Part shown: in pieces, positions 46,722 to 55,665 of the stretch
How positions within the stretch are numbered: the first letter of the stretch is position 1
Layout: every line of letters begins with the position of its first letter
DNA from: an uncultured Desulfovibrio sp.
Lineage (GTDB): Bacteria > Desulfobacterota > Desulfovibrionia > Desulfovibrionales > Desulfovibrionaceae
Assembly (NCBI GenBank): GCA_900541395.1
Contig: UQJT01000009.1
Span: forward strand, 1 to 64,000
Length of the DNA stretch: 64,000 nucleotides
Direction: 5' to 3'
The notes under the pieces: model-generated
What the model saw: only the letters and a program-made list of their open reading frames with translations
Told to the model about the DNA's origin: nothing
The model's database searches: none
Made by a program: the position numbers and the translations under genes

Positions 46722-48440
46722 TCAACTGAAGAAGTAGCGCTGGGCCAGACTGACGGTATGAGCGGGGTTGACCGTGGCGTGTTCGCCGTTGACCATGACG
46801 GCGAAGGTTTCCGGATTCACCTCGATCTGCGGGGTGATGTCGTTGCGGATCATGCTTTTTTTGGACAGGTTGCGGATGCCGTGCACGGGCAGAACCATGC
46901 TCTTGAGGTGCAGCCGGTCCTTGATGCCGTGCTCCCAGGCCATGCGGGACACGAAGGTGCTGCGGGTCTTTTCGAGCAACTTGCCGTACTGGCCGAACAT
47001 GGGCCGGTAGTAAGTGGGCTGGGGGGTGGGCAGGGAGGCGTTGGGATCGCCCATGTTGGCCCAACTGATGAAGCCGCCTTTAATGACCATGTAGGGCTTG
47101 GCGCCGAAGAACTGGGGCTGCCACAACACCAGGTCGGCGATTTTGCCCGGTTCGATGGAGCCTATATAGTCCGACACGCCCTGGGTAATGGCCGGGTTGA
47201 TGGTGACCTTGGCCACGTAGCGCAGGACGCGGAAGTTGTCGTTGTCGGCGGCGTCTTCGGGCAGCTTGCCGCGGGCGGCCTTCATGGCGTCGGCCATCTG
47301 GATGGTGCGCAGCCAATCCTCGCCCACGCGGCCCATAGCCTGCGAGTCGGACGACACCATGGAAATGGCGCCGATGTCGTGCAGCACGTTTTCGGCCGCG
47401 ATGGTTTCGGCGCGAACCCGGCTTTCGGCGAAGGACACGTCGGAGGGCACGTTGGGGTTCAGGTTGTGGCAGACCATGATCATGTCGAACAGTTCGGCCT
47501 GCGTGTTGATGCCGAAGGGCAGGGTGGGGTTGGTGGAGCTGGGCAGCACGTTGAGCAGGCCGGCCACCCTGATGATGTCGGGAGCGTGGCCGCCGCCCGC
47601 GCCTTCGGTGTGATAGGTGTGGATGACGCGGCCCTCGAACGCGGCGATGGTGTCTTCCACATAGCCCGCTTCGTTCAGGGTGTCGGTGTGGATGGATACC
47701 TGCACGTCGGTCTTGTCGGCCACGGTCAGGGCGGCCCGGATGACGGCCGGGGTGGCGCCCCAGTCTTCATGGATTTTGAAACCGGCCGCGCCGCATGCGA
47801 TCTGGTCGATGAGGGGGCCTTCGTTGTAGGCGTGGCCCTTGCCCAGAATGCCCATATTGACGGGCATGCCTTCGCAGGCTTCGAGCATACGCTCGATATT
47901 CCACTTGCCCGCGGTGATGGTGGTGCCGTTGGTGCCGTCCGTGGGGCCGATGCCGCCGCCGAACAGGGTGGTCACGCCGTTGGACAGAGCGGCTTCGCCC
48001 TGCTGGGGGCAGACATAGTGAACGTGGGAGTCGATGCCTCCGGCGGTCAGGATGAGGTGTTCGCCGGAAATGGCGTCGGTGTTGTTGCCGACCACCAGCA
48101 GGGGGTCCACGTTGTCCATGGTGGAGGGGTTGCCCGCCTTGCCGATGCCCACGATTTTGCCGTCGCGGACGCCGACGTCGGCTTTGACCACGCCCTGCAC
48201 GGCGTCGATGATGGTCACGTTGGTGATCACCAGGTCGAGCACGCCGGTATCGCGGTGCGAGCGGTCGTCGCTGCCCATGCCGGCGCGCAGGCTTTTGCCG
48301 CCGCCGTATACGGATTCGTCGCCGTAACCGCGAAGGTCTTTTTCAATTTCTACATACAGGTCGGTGTCGCCGAGGCGGATTTTATCCCCCACGGTGGGAC
48401 CGAAAAGGGCCGAATATTCTTGCCTGGAAACCTGGGGCAT
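46722..48440 (-). CDS. ureC: Urease alpha subunit
   Basis: Catalytic subunit hydrolysing urea to ammonia and carbamate with two nickel ions. 572 residues with all ligands: His139 and His141 (HVH), the Lys222 that is carbamylated (GFKIHEDWG), His251 (SIHTDT), His277 ([13 protein letters not shown]) and Asp365. The flap Cys324-His325 (MVCHNLNP) is present. Length is that of stand-alone bacterial UreC. The ATG has GGAAG upstream and follows ureB by 30 nt. Confidence 0.98.
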   Translation of the reverse strand: MPQVSRQEYSALFGPTVGDKIRLGDTDLYVEIEKDLRGYGDESVYGGGKSLRAGMGSDDRSHRDTGVLDLVITNVTIIDAVQGVVKADVGVRDGKIVGIGKAGNPSTMDNVDPLLVVGNNTDAISGEHLILTAGGIDSHVHYVCPQQGEAALSNGVTTLFGGGIGPTDGTNGTTITAGKWNIERMLEACEGMPVNMGILGKGHAYNEGPLIDQIACGAAGFKIHEDWGATPAVIRAALTVADKTDVQVSIHTDTLNEAGYVEDTIAAFEGRVIHTYHTEGAGGGHAPDIIRVAGLLNVLPSSTNPTLPFGINTQAELFDMIMVCHNLNPNVPSDVSFAESRVRAETIAAENVLHDIGAISMVSSDSQAMGRVGEDWLRTIQMADAMKAARGKLPEDAADNDNFRVLRYVAKVTINPAITQGVSDYIGSIEPGKIADLVLWQPQFFGAKPYMVIKGGFISWANMGDPNASLPTPQPTYYRPMFGQYGKLLEKTRSTFVSRMAWEHGIKDRLHLKSMVLPVHGIRNLSKKSMIRNDITPQIEVNPETFAVMVNGEHATVNPAHTVSLAQRYFFS

Positions 48441-48470
48441 GATGACTTCCTTTTTTTGAAATATGGGGGA

Positions 48471-48920
48471 TTAATGTTTGGCGCTCTTGAAGCCCAGGGC
48501 CAGCGCCTGAGCCACCTTGATGGGCCGGACGTGCATGTCGCCGGCCCAGCCGTCCACCAGATTGTTGAAGCCGTGCACGTTGCGCAGCCCGCCGAAGGGG
48601 ATGAGCGACACGGTTTTCTCATCGCCGGGCTCGAAGCGGATGGCCGTGGTGGCCGCAATGTTGAGACGCATGCCGTAAGCGGCTTCGCGGTCGAACTCGA
48701 GGGCGCGGTTCACTTCAAAAAAATGGAAGTGCGAGCCCACCTGAATAGGGCGGTCGCCGGTGTTGCGAACTTTGAGCGTGATGGCCGGACGCGATTCGTT
48801 GAACACGATGGGGTCCTTGCCGAAAATATAGCCGCCCACCGGGGCGAGCGCCTTTTGGCCCTGTTGCGGCTGCTTGGCCTGCCGCCCCTGGGGCTTCTGA
48901 TTTTTATTCTGGCTGTCCAT
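48471..48920 (-). CDS. ureB: Urease beta subunit
   Basis: 149-residue structural subunit. The conserved part begins at about 26 (PVGGYIFG, then [32 protein letters not shown]). The first 25 residues are an extra Gln/Lys-rich extension ([17 protein letters not shown]) not found in the usual 101-106-residue UreB; the C-terminus ([10 protein letters not shown]...) is also longer. The start ATG 48920 has GGAG nine bases upstream. It lies between ureA and ureC and belongs to the same transcript. Confidence 0.95.
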   Translation of the reverse strand: MDSQNKNQKPQGRQAKQPQQGQKALAPVGGYIFGKDPIVFNESRPAITLKVRNTGDRPIQVGSHFHFFEVNRALEFDREAAYGMRLNIAATTAIRFEPGDEKTVSLIPFGGLRNVHGFNNLVDGWAGDMHVRPIKVAQALALGFKSAKH

Positions 48921-49021
48921 AAAGCGATTCTCCTGCAGCGGATGGGGTGTGCCGCGCGGCGTTTTGCCCCCGGACGGGGCGCGACCTCGCGGGCGAAAAA
49001 GCGTTTCGGGCGGGAAACGAT

Positions 49022-49324
49022 TCAGTTGATGGGGTTGTGGATGGTGATCAGACGGCTGCCGTCGGTAAACACGGCTTCCACCTGCACCGAGGGGATCATG
49101 TCGGCCACGCCTTCCATAACGTCGTTTTTGGACAGGGTTTTGCGGGCTTCGTTCATGACTTCTTCCACGGTTTTGCCCGCCCGCGCCTCGTTGAGGGCGG
49201 TGGCGGAAATCAGGGCCACGGCTTCGGGGTGGTTGAGCTTAAGGCCGTTTTCCTTGCGTTTCAGCGCAACGCCGGCCATGGTGTGAATCATCAGTTTATC
49301 CAGCTCTCGCGGGGTAAGATGCAT
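49022..49324 (-). CDS. ureA: Urease gamma subunit
   Basis: 100-residue structural subunit of the UreABC trimer. [34 protein letters not shown] and the final [20 protein letters not shown] are all family signatures and the length is standard. ATG 49324 has AGGAGG eight bases upstream; an upstream in-frame start lacks conservation. First gene of the urease operon; the AT-rich leader holds a 23-bp dyad at 49357-49379. Confidence 0.97.
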   Translation of the reverse strand: MHLTPRELDKLMIHTMAGVALKRKENGLKLNHPEAVALISATALNEARAGKTVEEVMNEARKTLSKNDVMEGVADMIPSVQVEAVFTDGSRLITIHNPIN

Positions 49325-49356
49325 AATGCATTCCTCCTGATCACAAGGTTGTGCGG

Positions 49357-49379
49357 ATGTTTGCAACGGACGCAAACAT
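49357..49379. promoter_or_regulatory. Dyad in the ureA leader
   Basis: ATGTTTGC (49357-49364) and GCAAACAT (49372-49379) form a perfect 8-bp inverted repeat with 7-bp spacing. It sits 33-55 nt before the ureA start and could be a repressor site or an RNA hairpin that regulates urease. A smaller CACAA-GG-TTGTG lies next to it (49342-49353). It does not match the NikR consensus. I see no sigma-54 promoter here. Confidence 0.4.
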
Positions 49380-49521
49380 ATTTTTTGACACGCCGTGAAC
49401 TTAGATATTTTTGAAAAATGAAACTACTGTAATCATCTGTTTCTTGTTGAGTTGTTCAAATAAATAATTCCTGTTTTTATAATACAAAAAATATGAAAAA
49501 TTATTTTAGCATTATATTAAA

Positions 49522-49555
49522 GAACGCCGCGCATTATATATAAGTTGCGGCGTTC
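49522..49555 (-). terminator. Terminator of the sugar dehydrogenase gene
   Basis: GAACGCCGC (49522-49530) pairs with GCGGCGTTC (49547-49555), 16-nt AT loop; on the minus strand it is followed by UUUAAUAUAA. It lies 23 nt beyond the gene stop, in an AT-rich gap shared with the urease leader. Confidence 0.65.
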
Positions 49556-49578
49556 ATGTATGAATAAAATAAGAATTG

Positions 49579-51069
49579 CTATTGGTTCGGCGTATAATGG
49601 AATTTGAGGATGGAGCCGGGGTTGCGCATGGCGTTCACCGGCCGTCCGTTTTCGTCCATGACGTTGCCGCTGACGTCGGTGGCCACATAGATGTCCCGAC
49701 CGTCCGGCGATACCAGCGCCGCGCGATAGCGGTTGGGGGTATGAAAATACTTCCACTGATCGCCCTGCACGGTTTTGCCGTCGGGGTTCAGGGGCAGGCG
49801 GTACAGCGCGCCGTTTTTCAGGCTGGTGACGAGCAGGGAGTTGCCCCAGCCCGGGATAGGACCGTCGTCCGGATACCAGGCGAGGCTGGAGGGGGCGAGA
49901 GTGGGCCAGCACAGGTACGGGAGATCGCCGCACAGAGTGTCGTCGAAGTTATAGCCGTCGGGCACCGTATAGAAGGTGCGCAGCGGGGGCCTGAAGTTGT
50001 CCGGCGTGGGCCACCGGCTTTCTTTGGTCATGGGCACGCCGGAGGGCGCGTGATTGGCGTCGTAGGGCAGGTCCGCGCAGTTTTCGGCCTCGGACCAGTT
50101 GTAGTAGGCGTAGGACAGATCGTCCTGAAAACCGGCCACGTTGGGCCAGCCGTAGTTGCCGCCCGCTTCGATCAGGTTGATTTCGTCGTCCGTGGAGGGG
50201 CCGTGTTCGCATTCGAACAGCGTGTCGCCCACCCAGACCAGGCCTTGCGGATTGCGGTGGCCATAGGTGTAGACGTGACTCCTGACGCCGTTCAGGGTGG
50301 GGTTGTCGTCGGGGACGGAGCCGTCGGTGTTGAGGCGTAGAATTTTGCCCGCATAGGCGGTGAAGTCGGCTTTGTCGAGTTCGTCCGCCGTGGGCAGACG
50401 CTGGGCGTAGTTCGGTTTGCAGGCGTTGGCGCCCTGATTGTGGCCCTGTTCGCCGATGGAATAATACAATGTTCCGTCGGGGCCGAAGCGCAGGCGGCCG
50501 CCGTTGTGGTCGTCGCCCGCGGGCAGGCCGCTCAGGATGGCCTTGGGGTTGGACAGCGTGCCGGTTGCGGCGTCGTAATCAAAGCGCACGATGCGGGCGT
50601 GCTCGTGGCCCGGACCGGGCGCGCCGTCCATATAAGTATGGCTCAGGTAGACGTGGTTGCGGTCGGCGTCCTTGCCCGGTCGGGGATCAAGAGCCAGGCC
50701 CAACACGCCCTCGTGCTGGGGGCCCACAAACACGTCGGGCACGTCGACCAGCACTTTTTTGGCTCCGGTGGCGGGGTCCACGCTGGTCACCCGCGCGCCC
50801 CGGCGCTCCGTTACCCATATATGGCCGTCGGGTCCCCATATCATATCCCAGGGGGAATCGAGTCCCTCGGCAAGCACCGATCCTTCAAAGGGCTCGGCCG
50901 TGGGGACCGTTTGGGCGGGCTTCGGAGCCGCCGCGTCTTTGGCCGAAGGGGTGGCTTTCATGACGGCGGGCGTGCGGGCCTGGGGCGTACCGGAGGACGC
51001 GCTCCAGGCGGCGGGCGCGCTCAGGCACACGGCGGCGGCCGTGCCCGCGATTAAAAATGATTTCAGCAT
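49579..51069 (-). CDS. Soluble PQQ-type glucose/sorbosone dehydrogenase homologue
   Basis: 496-residue exported beta-propeller. Signal peptide about 1-23 (LIAGTAAAVCLSAPAAWS), then an Ala/Pro-rich stretch (25-60). In the propeller the motif DDHNGGRLRFGPDG gives His188, the place of the catalytic base His144 in Acinetobacter soluble glucose dehydrogenase, and HRNPQG (271-276) carries the Arg that holds PQQ. So it is probably active with a PQQ-like cofactor in the periplasm, oxidising a sugar or aldose. No PQQ synthesis genes are in the window, and in a presumed anaerobe the cofactor source is unclear. GAGATCC precedes ATG 51069 weakly; a terminator follows. Confidence 0.85.
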   Translation of the reverse strand: MLKSFLIAGTAAAVCLSAPAAWSASSGTPQARTPAVMKATPSAKDAAAPKPAQTVPTAEPFEGSVLAEGLDSPWDMIWGPDGHIWVTERRGARVTSVDPATGAKKVLVDVPDVFVGPQHEGVLGLALDPRPGKDADRNHVYLSHTYMDGAPGPGHEHARIVRFDYDAATGTLSNPKAILSGLPAGDDHNGGRLRFGPDGTLYYSIGEQGHNQGANACKPNYAQRLPTADELDKADFTAYAGKILRLNTDGSVPDDNPTLNGVRSHVYTYGHRNPQGLVWVGDTLFECEHGPSTDDEINLIEAGGNYGWPNVAGFQDDLSYAYYNWSEAENCADLPYDANHAPSGVPMTKESRWPTPDNFRPPLRTFYTVPDGYNFDDTLCGDLPYLCWPTLAPSSLAWYPDDGPIPGWGNSLLVTSLKNGALYRLPLNPDGKTVQGDQWKYFHTPNRYRAALVSPDGRDIYVATDVSGNVMDENGRPVNAMRNPGSILKFHYTPNQ

Positions 51070-51249
51070 AATGGATCTCCTTCATGCAAATATGGCTTGC
51101 TATCCACCACACCTGTTTCGGGACGGGGAGTCAATGAAAATAGGATAAATATAAGCTGGTTGTGGAGAATCGGACGGGGCGGCGGGAAAGGCCGCGCTTG
51201 CCGCCTGCGCCGTCCCCGCGTTATGCTGTCCGCAAGCAAAGGACGGGTC

Positions 51250-51771
51250 ATGCTGGATGCAGTGCAAGTGTTGGATGCGCTTCGGGAACGGGGCGTTTCG
51301 TTTAAACTGTATGAACATCAGGCCGTGGACAACGCCGAGGCGGCCGCCGCCGTACGCGCCCGGATGGCGGGCGTGATATGCAAGAGCCTGTTTTTACGCG
51401 GCAAGGACGGCTCGCTATGGCTGGTCACGGTGCCTCTGGACGGTCGAGCGGACCTGAAGGGCCTGGGGGAAAAACTGGGATGCGGCCGTCTGTCCTTCGG
51501 CGACGCGGACGCCATGTTTCGTCATCTGGGCGTGCGGCCCGGTTCGGTGACGCCGCTGGCCGTGCTCAACGACGCGGAGGGCGCGGTGCGGCTGGTCATG
51601 GACGCGGGCTTGTTTTCTCTGCCGCTGATCAACGTCCACCCTTTGATCAACACCATGAGCGTGGACATCGCCCCGGAGGCCGTGGAGCGCCTGGCGGCGG
51701 AGTGCGGCCACGAACCCTTGCGCCTGGCGGGCGTTTGCCGGGAAGGACCCGCCGGGGCGGTTCATTCTTAA
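51250..51771 (+). CDS. YbaK/ProX family aminoacyl-tRNA editing protein
   Basis: 173-residue single-domain protein like free-standing ProXp-ala (PrdX), which deacylates Ala-tRNA(Pro). Lys45 (CKSLFLR), RADLKGLGEKLG (66-77), LSFGDADAMF and GSVTPLAVLND (98-108) fit the family. The usual HPNxNT near the end reads HPLINT (130-135), a change in the substrate pocket that may alter specificity. I chose ATG 51250, with AAAGGA upstream, because earlier in-frame sequence is not conserved. It is divergent from the sugar dehydrogenase and isolated otherwise. Confidence 0.88.
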   Translation: MLDAVQVLDALRERGVSFKLYEHQAVDNAEAAAAVRARMAGVICKSLFLRGKDGSLWLVTVPLDGRADLKGLGEKLGCGRLSFGDADAMFRHLGVRPGSVTPLAVLNDAEGAVRLVMDAGLFSLPLINVHPLINTMSVDIAPEAVERLAAECGHEPLRLAGVCREGPAGAVHS

Positions 51772-52133
51772 AAAAGGCTGGCCGCACTTCCGGTGCGGCC
51801 AAATGCACCCTTTGGCCGAAGCCGGCTACGCCTACATCTTGTTGCGGCTTCGCCGCCCCGAGGCTCGCGTTCCGCGAGGCCTTCGCCCGTTCCTAGCCCC
51901 CCCGTCGGCTTCCAGCCGACGGGGGGGCGTCGTTCCAAGCTCGCTCGCGCTTCCGGCGGTTAGAGCGGTTTTCTGTTGAAAACGGCAACCGCTCCGGCGG
52001 CCGCGGGAGCGGACGCTGGCGCCGAAGGAGCCTGAAAACCACGCTTTTCAGGCGAAATGACGGCAGCGCCGCTTTTGAAATGGGACAATTTCAAAAGCAA
52101 AATGCTCTAGGGGCGCGGGGCGGAGCCCCGTTC
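51772..52133. repeat. Hairpin-rich repeat island
   Basis: 362 nt with no gene but five inverted repeats: 51779-51801 (9-bp stem, U6 on the minus strand at 51770-51775), 51897-51927 (14-bp stem with C7/G7), 51963-51994 (GAGCGGTT/AACCGCTC, like 38362-38397), 52031-52052 (CCTGAAAA/TTTTCAGG) and 52071-52098 (11-bp GCTTTTGAAAT stem). It also has a copy of the CGTCGCT...CGGCGGT repeat (51928-51962), and GCTCTAGG at 52104-52111 as at the other repeats. It separates convergent genes and must end both transcripts. Confidence 0.7.
51779..51801 (-). terminator. Terminator at 3' end of amidohydrolase transcript
   Basis: TGGCCGCAC/GTGCGGCCA stem, TTCCG loop; read on the minus strand it is followed by CC then U6 and A-rich sequence up to the end of the YbaK gene. 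It is the most terminator-like element in this island for leftward transcription. Confidence 0.6.
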
Positions 52134-52964
52134 TTACAGCTTCAGAAAGCGGGCGGCGTTGCCGCCCATGAGCAGGGGCAGGGCCTCCGGCCGCACGCCG
52201 GATTGCTCGTAGGCGAGGCGGGCTTCCCGCAGTGGCAGGATGGGATAGGCCGAGGCGAAGATAACGCGATCGCGCAACAGATGGCTGGCCGCCGTGACGT
52301 ACTCGGCCATGCCGGGCGAGCGCACCATGTAGATGTCCGGCGCGAGATAGACGTTGCGGCGGTTGAGGGCGATTTGACACGCCTCCGTCACGTAGGGCCA
52401 GCCACCGTGGACCAGGGCCAGATTCAACCGGGGGAAGGCTGCCGCCACGTCGTCCACGGCTTCCGGCGCGTAGTGGCGCAGGGAGGGGGTCATGATGCCG
52501 CCGTAGGTGAGGGCGACGGGCACTTCCCGTTCCTGGCAATAGGCGTACAGAGGGTAGACCCAGGGAGCGTTGACCATCCACGGCGTCTTGTCCTGGCCGG
52601 GTTCCAGCACAATGCCGCGACACGGCCCGTCCACCGCGAAGGCGGCGACTTCCTCCAGGGCGCGGGTCATGTCGGACACGTCGATGCCCGCCAGGCCGAT
52701 GAGCCGATCAGGATGGCGTTGCAGCAGCGCGACCAGGTCCTCGTTGCGACCGCCCGCCGCCTTGCGGACGGGCACCACCAGCTTGTCCACCCCGGCCTCG
52801 TCGGCCTCGCGCAGCAGAAGGTCCAGGGAAAAAGCGCGGGCCGAGGCCGGAGAGGGCGCGTCCACGCGCGTCCGGGTGTCGCGTTCCACGGCGTCGAGAT
52901 GGGTGAACAGGGGGCTGGCGGCGTAGGCCGGGAACGGAGCCCGGACCCGAAAGTCGATGATCAT
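52134..52964 (-). CDS. Amidohydrolase-2 fold protein lacking metal ligands
   Basis: 276-residue TIM-barrel protein of the amidohydrolase-2 (ACMSD/LigI-like) family. The fold is recognisable by GLAGIDVSDM, LALVHGGWPYV (His at the start of strand 6 region) and the end GGNAARFLKL. But the N-terminal HxH metal motif is replaced (IIDFRVRAP, 2-10) and the usual GSDYP Asp reads ASAYP (about 243-247), so at least three metal ligands are gone. Either a metal-independent enzyme like some lactonases or a non-catalytic relative. Two start codons in tandem follow AGGAG. It is 27 nt behind an anion transporter gene, so it may act on its substrate. Confidence 0.8.
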   Translation of the reverse strand: MIIDFRVRAPFPAYAASPLFTHLDAVERDTRTRVDAPSPASARAFSLDLLLREADEAGVDKLVVPVRKAAGGRNEDLVALLQRHPDRLIGLAGIDVSDMTRALEEVAAFAVDGPCRGIVLEPGQDKTPWMVNAPWVYPLYAYCQEREVPVALTYGGIMTPSLRHYAPEAVDDVAAAFPRLNLALVHGGWPYVTEACQIALNRRNVYLAPDIYMVRSPGMAEYVTAASHLLRDRVIFASAYPILPLREARLAYEQSGVRPEALPLLMGGNAARFLKL

Positions 52965-52991
52965 GGGATTCTCCTGAAGAGGGAAGAGAGG

Positions 52992-54437
52992 TTACAGGCC
53001 CACCACGGCCGAAACCAGAGGCAGCCCCAGAGCCAGCATGCAGAGCAGGCCGCCCGCGCAGCCCAGAATACCGGCCTGAAAGGCCCGCCTCATGCCGATC
53101 CATTCGCCGTTGGCGAAAGACAGCGCGCCCACGGTGGACGCGGCGGGCGTGGCGAAGGCCGTCCCCGCCGCCAGAAAGAGAAGGATGGAAAAGCCCGCCG
53201 GGTTGATGCCGGAGCTTTGGCTGAGGTTCCAGATGATGGGCACGGCGATGAGCACGATGGTCACGTTATGGGTGAACTGGGTCATGACGGTAACGAAGAC
53301 CATGAATCCGATAAGAAACAGCAGGACGCCGCTTCCTCCGGCCAGACGGCCCAGCAGATCGGTGAGCAGACGGCCGACGCCCGCGTCGGGACTGCTCATG
53401 GCCGCCGAGACGGGGATGGACGCGGCCAGCATCCAGATGACGTTCCAGTTGATGCCCGCGGAACAGGTCTGAAAGTCGAACGCGGCTTTGCCCTTCACCC
53501 GCACGAAGGACAGAACGCCCAGAATAAGCACGATGGCCACGGTCATGGAGAATTTGCCGAAAAATGCGGAGGCCGTGCCCGTGGGCAGAATGTTGGGAAG
53601 AAACATAAGCAGCAGAAAGACGAACAGGGCTGCGGCGGCCACGCCCTGTTCCGGGCCGATATGCAGATCCCGGCGGAGGGAGGCCAGATATTCCGGCGTC
53701 AGATGAGCCATGCGCGAGATGTCGGGCCGGAACACGAAGCGGACGATGAGGGTGTAGACCAGCAGTGTAGCGACGCATACCGGCAAGGCCACGGCGATGA
53801 GGGTGAGATTGTCGATGACGACCGCGCCGCCGGACACGTCGGCCAGCGCGCCGATGCCCATCAGGTTTTGTCCGGCCCAGGGCTTGCAGGCGAAGGACAG
53901 AACGCCCGCGATGCACACTCCGGCGAGCAGCCAGGCGGGATAGGCATCGCCCTTGCGGAACCCCGCGTCGTCGAAGATGGAATAGAGGATGCCCGAAATA
54001 AGGAATACGGTGGGCACGCCGTCCACCAGGAAGCCGATGAGCAGCGTGCCCACCAACACGCTGGCCGTGAACACCCAAGGACGGCCGGTGAATGCGGCGC
54101 GGCTGAGAAACCACTTGGCCATGACTGCGTTGATGCCGCTTTGATTGCAGTAGGAGGTGAACGCCAGGACGAACAGAGTGAAAAGGACGGCCGGATGGCT
54201 AAAGGCCGATGCGATGATCCCGGCGGGGTCGCCGTAGCCCGTAAAGCCCAGGGCCACCAGACTGATCATGCTGGGCCAGGCGAAGCCGATGAAGGACCAG
54301 CCGTAGAGCAGGCCCAGAAACACGCCCAGCACCTTCATGCCCATGACGCTGACGCCCACGGGCGGCAGCAGGCCGATGCCGAAGGTCAGCAGAAAAAATG
54401 CGGCCGCGTGGCCGTAGGAGACGGTTGTGTCGCTCAT
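52992..54437 (-). CDS. DASS/citrate-type anion transporter
   Basis: 481-residue inner-membrane protein with about 12-13 hydrophobic segments, of the divalent anion-Na+ symporter/ArsB-NhaD superfamily. Features: SYCNQSGINAVMAKWFL (about 110-126), GVPTVFLISGI, TQFTHNVTIVLIAVP (about 400-414) and PAASTVGALSFANGEW (about 437-452), which resemble the SNT/TNP hairpin sites. It probably carries a di- or tricarboxylate. AAGGAG six bases before ATG 54437. Divergent from a LysR gene and followed by the amidohydrolase-fold gene, so the three form a small carboxylate-use locus. Confidence 0.85.
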   Translation of the reverse strand: MSDTTVSYGHAAAFFLLTFGIGLLPPVGVSVMGMKVLGVFLGLLYGWSFIGFAWPSMISLVALGFTGYGDPAGIIASAFSHPAVLFTLFVLAFTSYCNQSGINAVMAKWFLSRAAFTGRPWVFTASVLVGTLLIGFLVDGVPTVFLISGILYSIFDDAGFRKGDAYPAWLLAGVCIAGVLSFACKPWAGQNLMGIGALADVSGGAVVIDNLTLIAVALPVCVATLLVYTLIVRFVFRPDISRMAHLTPEYLASLRRDLHIGPEQGVAAAALFVFLLLMFLPNILPTGTASAFFGKFSMTVAIVLILGVLSFVRVKGKAAFDFQTCSAGINWNVIWMLAASIPVSAAMSSPDAGVGRLLTDLLGRLAGGSGVLLFLIGFMVFVTVMTQFTHNVTIVLIAVPIIWNLSQSSGINPAGFSILLFLAAGTAFATPAASTVGALSFANGEWIGMRRAFQAGILGCAGGLLCMLALGLPLVSAVVGL

Positions 54438-54574
54438 GGCGGACTCCTTGATTTGTTTCCGGTTGACGCTGGGAAGAACCTGCCTTTAACCGTCGAAGGA
54501 ACGCGCGTAGCCAGCCGCGGTCGTCACCTCCCATCCCACGATCATTCCTCCGGCAGGTATGTAAAAAATATCAC

Positions 54575-54619
54575 TACCCCTATTTTTTTGCATAATTCAA
54601 ATTAGTTATAGAAGGGGTA
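54575..54619. promoter_or_regulatory. Inverted repeat in the LysR-transporter gap
   Basis: TACCCCT (54575-54581) and AGGGGTA (54613-54619) are a perfect inverted repeat 31 bp apart in an otherwise AT-rich promoter region; a further ATAAGGGTTATAG lies at about 54623-54635. LysR regulators typically bind between their gene and the target, but the halves here are further apart than one T-N11-A box, so this may be two sites. Confidence 0.4.
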
Positions 54620-54696
54620 TACATAAGGGTTATAGTTGGAACCGCCGTCCGGGCCGGACGGCGAAGCGTCGGTCCCGGCACGGGAGGAGGTGAACC

Positions 54697-55647
54697 ATGC
54701 GTCTGGAATTGCTGCACTATTTTGTGCAGATTGTGGAGAGTCGTTCGTTCAACAAGGCGGCGGCCCGGCTTTTTCTCACCCAACCGGCGCTCACCAACGC
54801 CATGAACGCCCTGGAAGGGGAACTTGGGACGCGCCTGCTGGTTCGCTCCCACAAAGGCGTCGTGCCCACGGCTCACGGGGCCGTGGTTTACGAGGACTGC
54901 CGACGCATACTGGGAGAACTTCGCGAATGCATGGAAGCCTGGAAAACGCTGACCGCTCCGGATGGGGAAGGGGGAAGCGTGGTGCCGCTGGTGGGCATCC
55001 CCACGGCCTGCAATTACGTCGCGGATGAAATCGTGCCTCTGATGCGGGCCGAAAGGCAGAGCATAAGCCTGGCCCTGCACGAAGCGTCTCCGGCCGCCCT
55101 GTACGACGCGCTGCGGTCGGGCTGCGCCCGCATTGGCCTGACGGCGTTCGTCCGCGACGAGGAGGAACGTCAGATTCAGCGTTACCGGAGCATCCACTTC
55201 CGGGCCGAGGCCCTGTTGGACGACGAGTACGCCGTGTTCCTGAGCGCGCGGCATCCTCTGGCCGAAAACGAGCTCTTGCGTCTGGAGGAATGCGCCGCGC
55301 TGCCTTTCGCCACCTATTCGTCGAACCGGGAGGGGGAGGACGCTATTTTCCGCAGGGCGGCCGAGTTGTTTCAGGTCCGGGACATCTATTATCTCAACAG
55401 CCGGGAAAGCATCATGCAGATGATCGCCCAGAACAAGGCGGCGGGCTTTTTTTTGCGTCGCATGACCCGGAACAACTGGTACGTCAAAAACGGTTTGATC
55501 CGCGCCCGGCCCGTGGAGGGCGTGCGCCTGCTGCCGTCGCGCCACTACCTGCTGTGGCTGGAGGAAGACGCCCTGAACGGGGCGGAACGGCGGGTGGTGG
55601 CCTTTTTGCGGGAACGGTACGCGGCGGCCGAGCCTGCGTCGGAGTGA
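54697..55647 (+). CDS. LysR-type transcriptional regulator
   Basis: 316 residues. N-terminal winged HTH (about 3-62, with FNKAAARLFLTQPALTNAMNALEGELG), linker helix, and a C-terminal ligand-binding domain (about 90-300) of periplasmic-binding-protein type with VPLVGIPTACNYVADEIVPL. Start ATG 54697 has GGAGGAGG upstream. Divergent to the DASS transporter gene, 259 nt away; it most likely controls that transporter and the amidohydrolase-fold gene in response to their substrate. Transporter regulation is an inference from arrangement. Confidence 0.92.
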   Translation: MRLELLHYFVQIVESRSFNKAAARLFLTQPALTNAMNALEGELGTRLLVRSHKGVVPTAHGAVVYEDCRRILGELRECMEAWKTLTAPDGEGGSVVPLVGIPTACNYVADEIVPLMRAERQSISLALHEASPAALYDALRSGCARIGLTAFVRDEEERQIQRYRSIHFRAEALLDDEYAVFLSARHPLAENELLRLEECAALPFATYSSNREGEDAIFRRAAELFQVRDIYYLNSRESIMQMIAQNKAAGFFLRRMTRNNWYVKNGLIRARPVEGVRLLPSRHYLLWLEEDALNGAERRVVAFLRERYAAAEPASE

Positions 55648-55665
55648 AGGCGGGGCGTTCCCGTC

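Noticed and set aside
49380-49520. Sigma-54 promoter for urease
   Set aside because: No TGGC-N7-TGC arrangement with the right spacing was found in the ureA leader.
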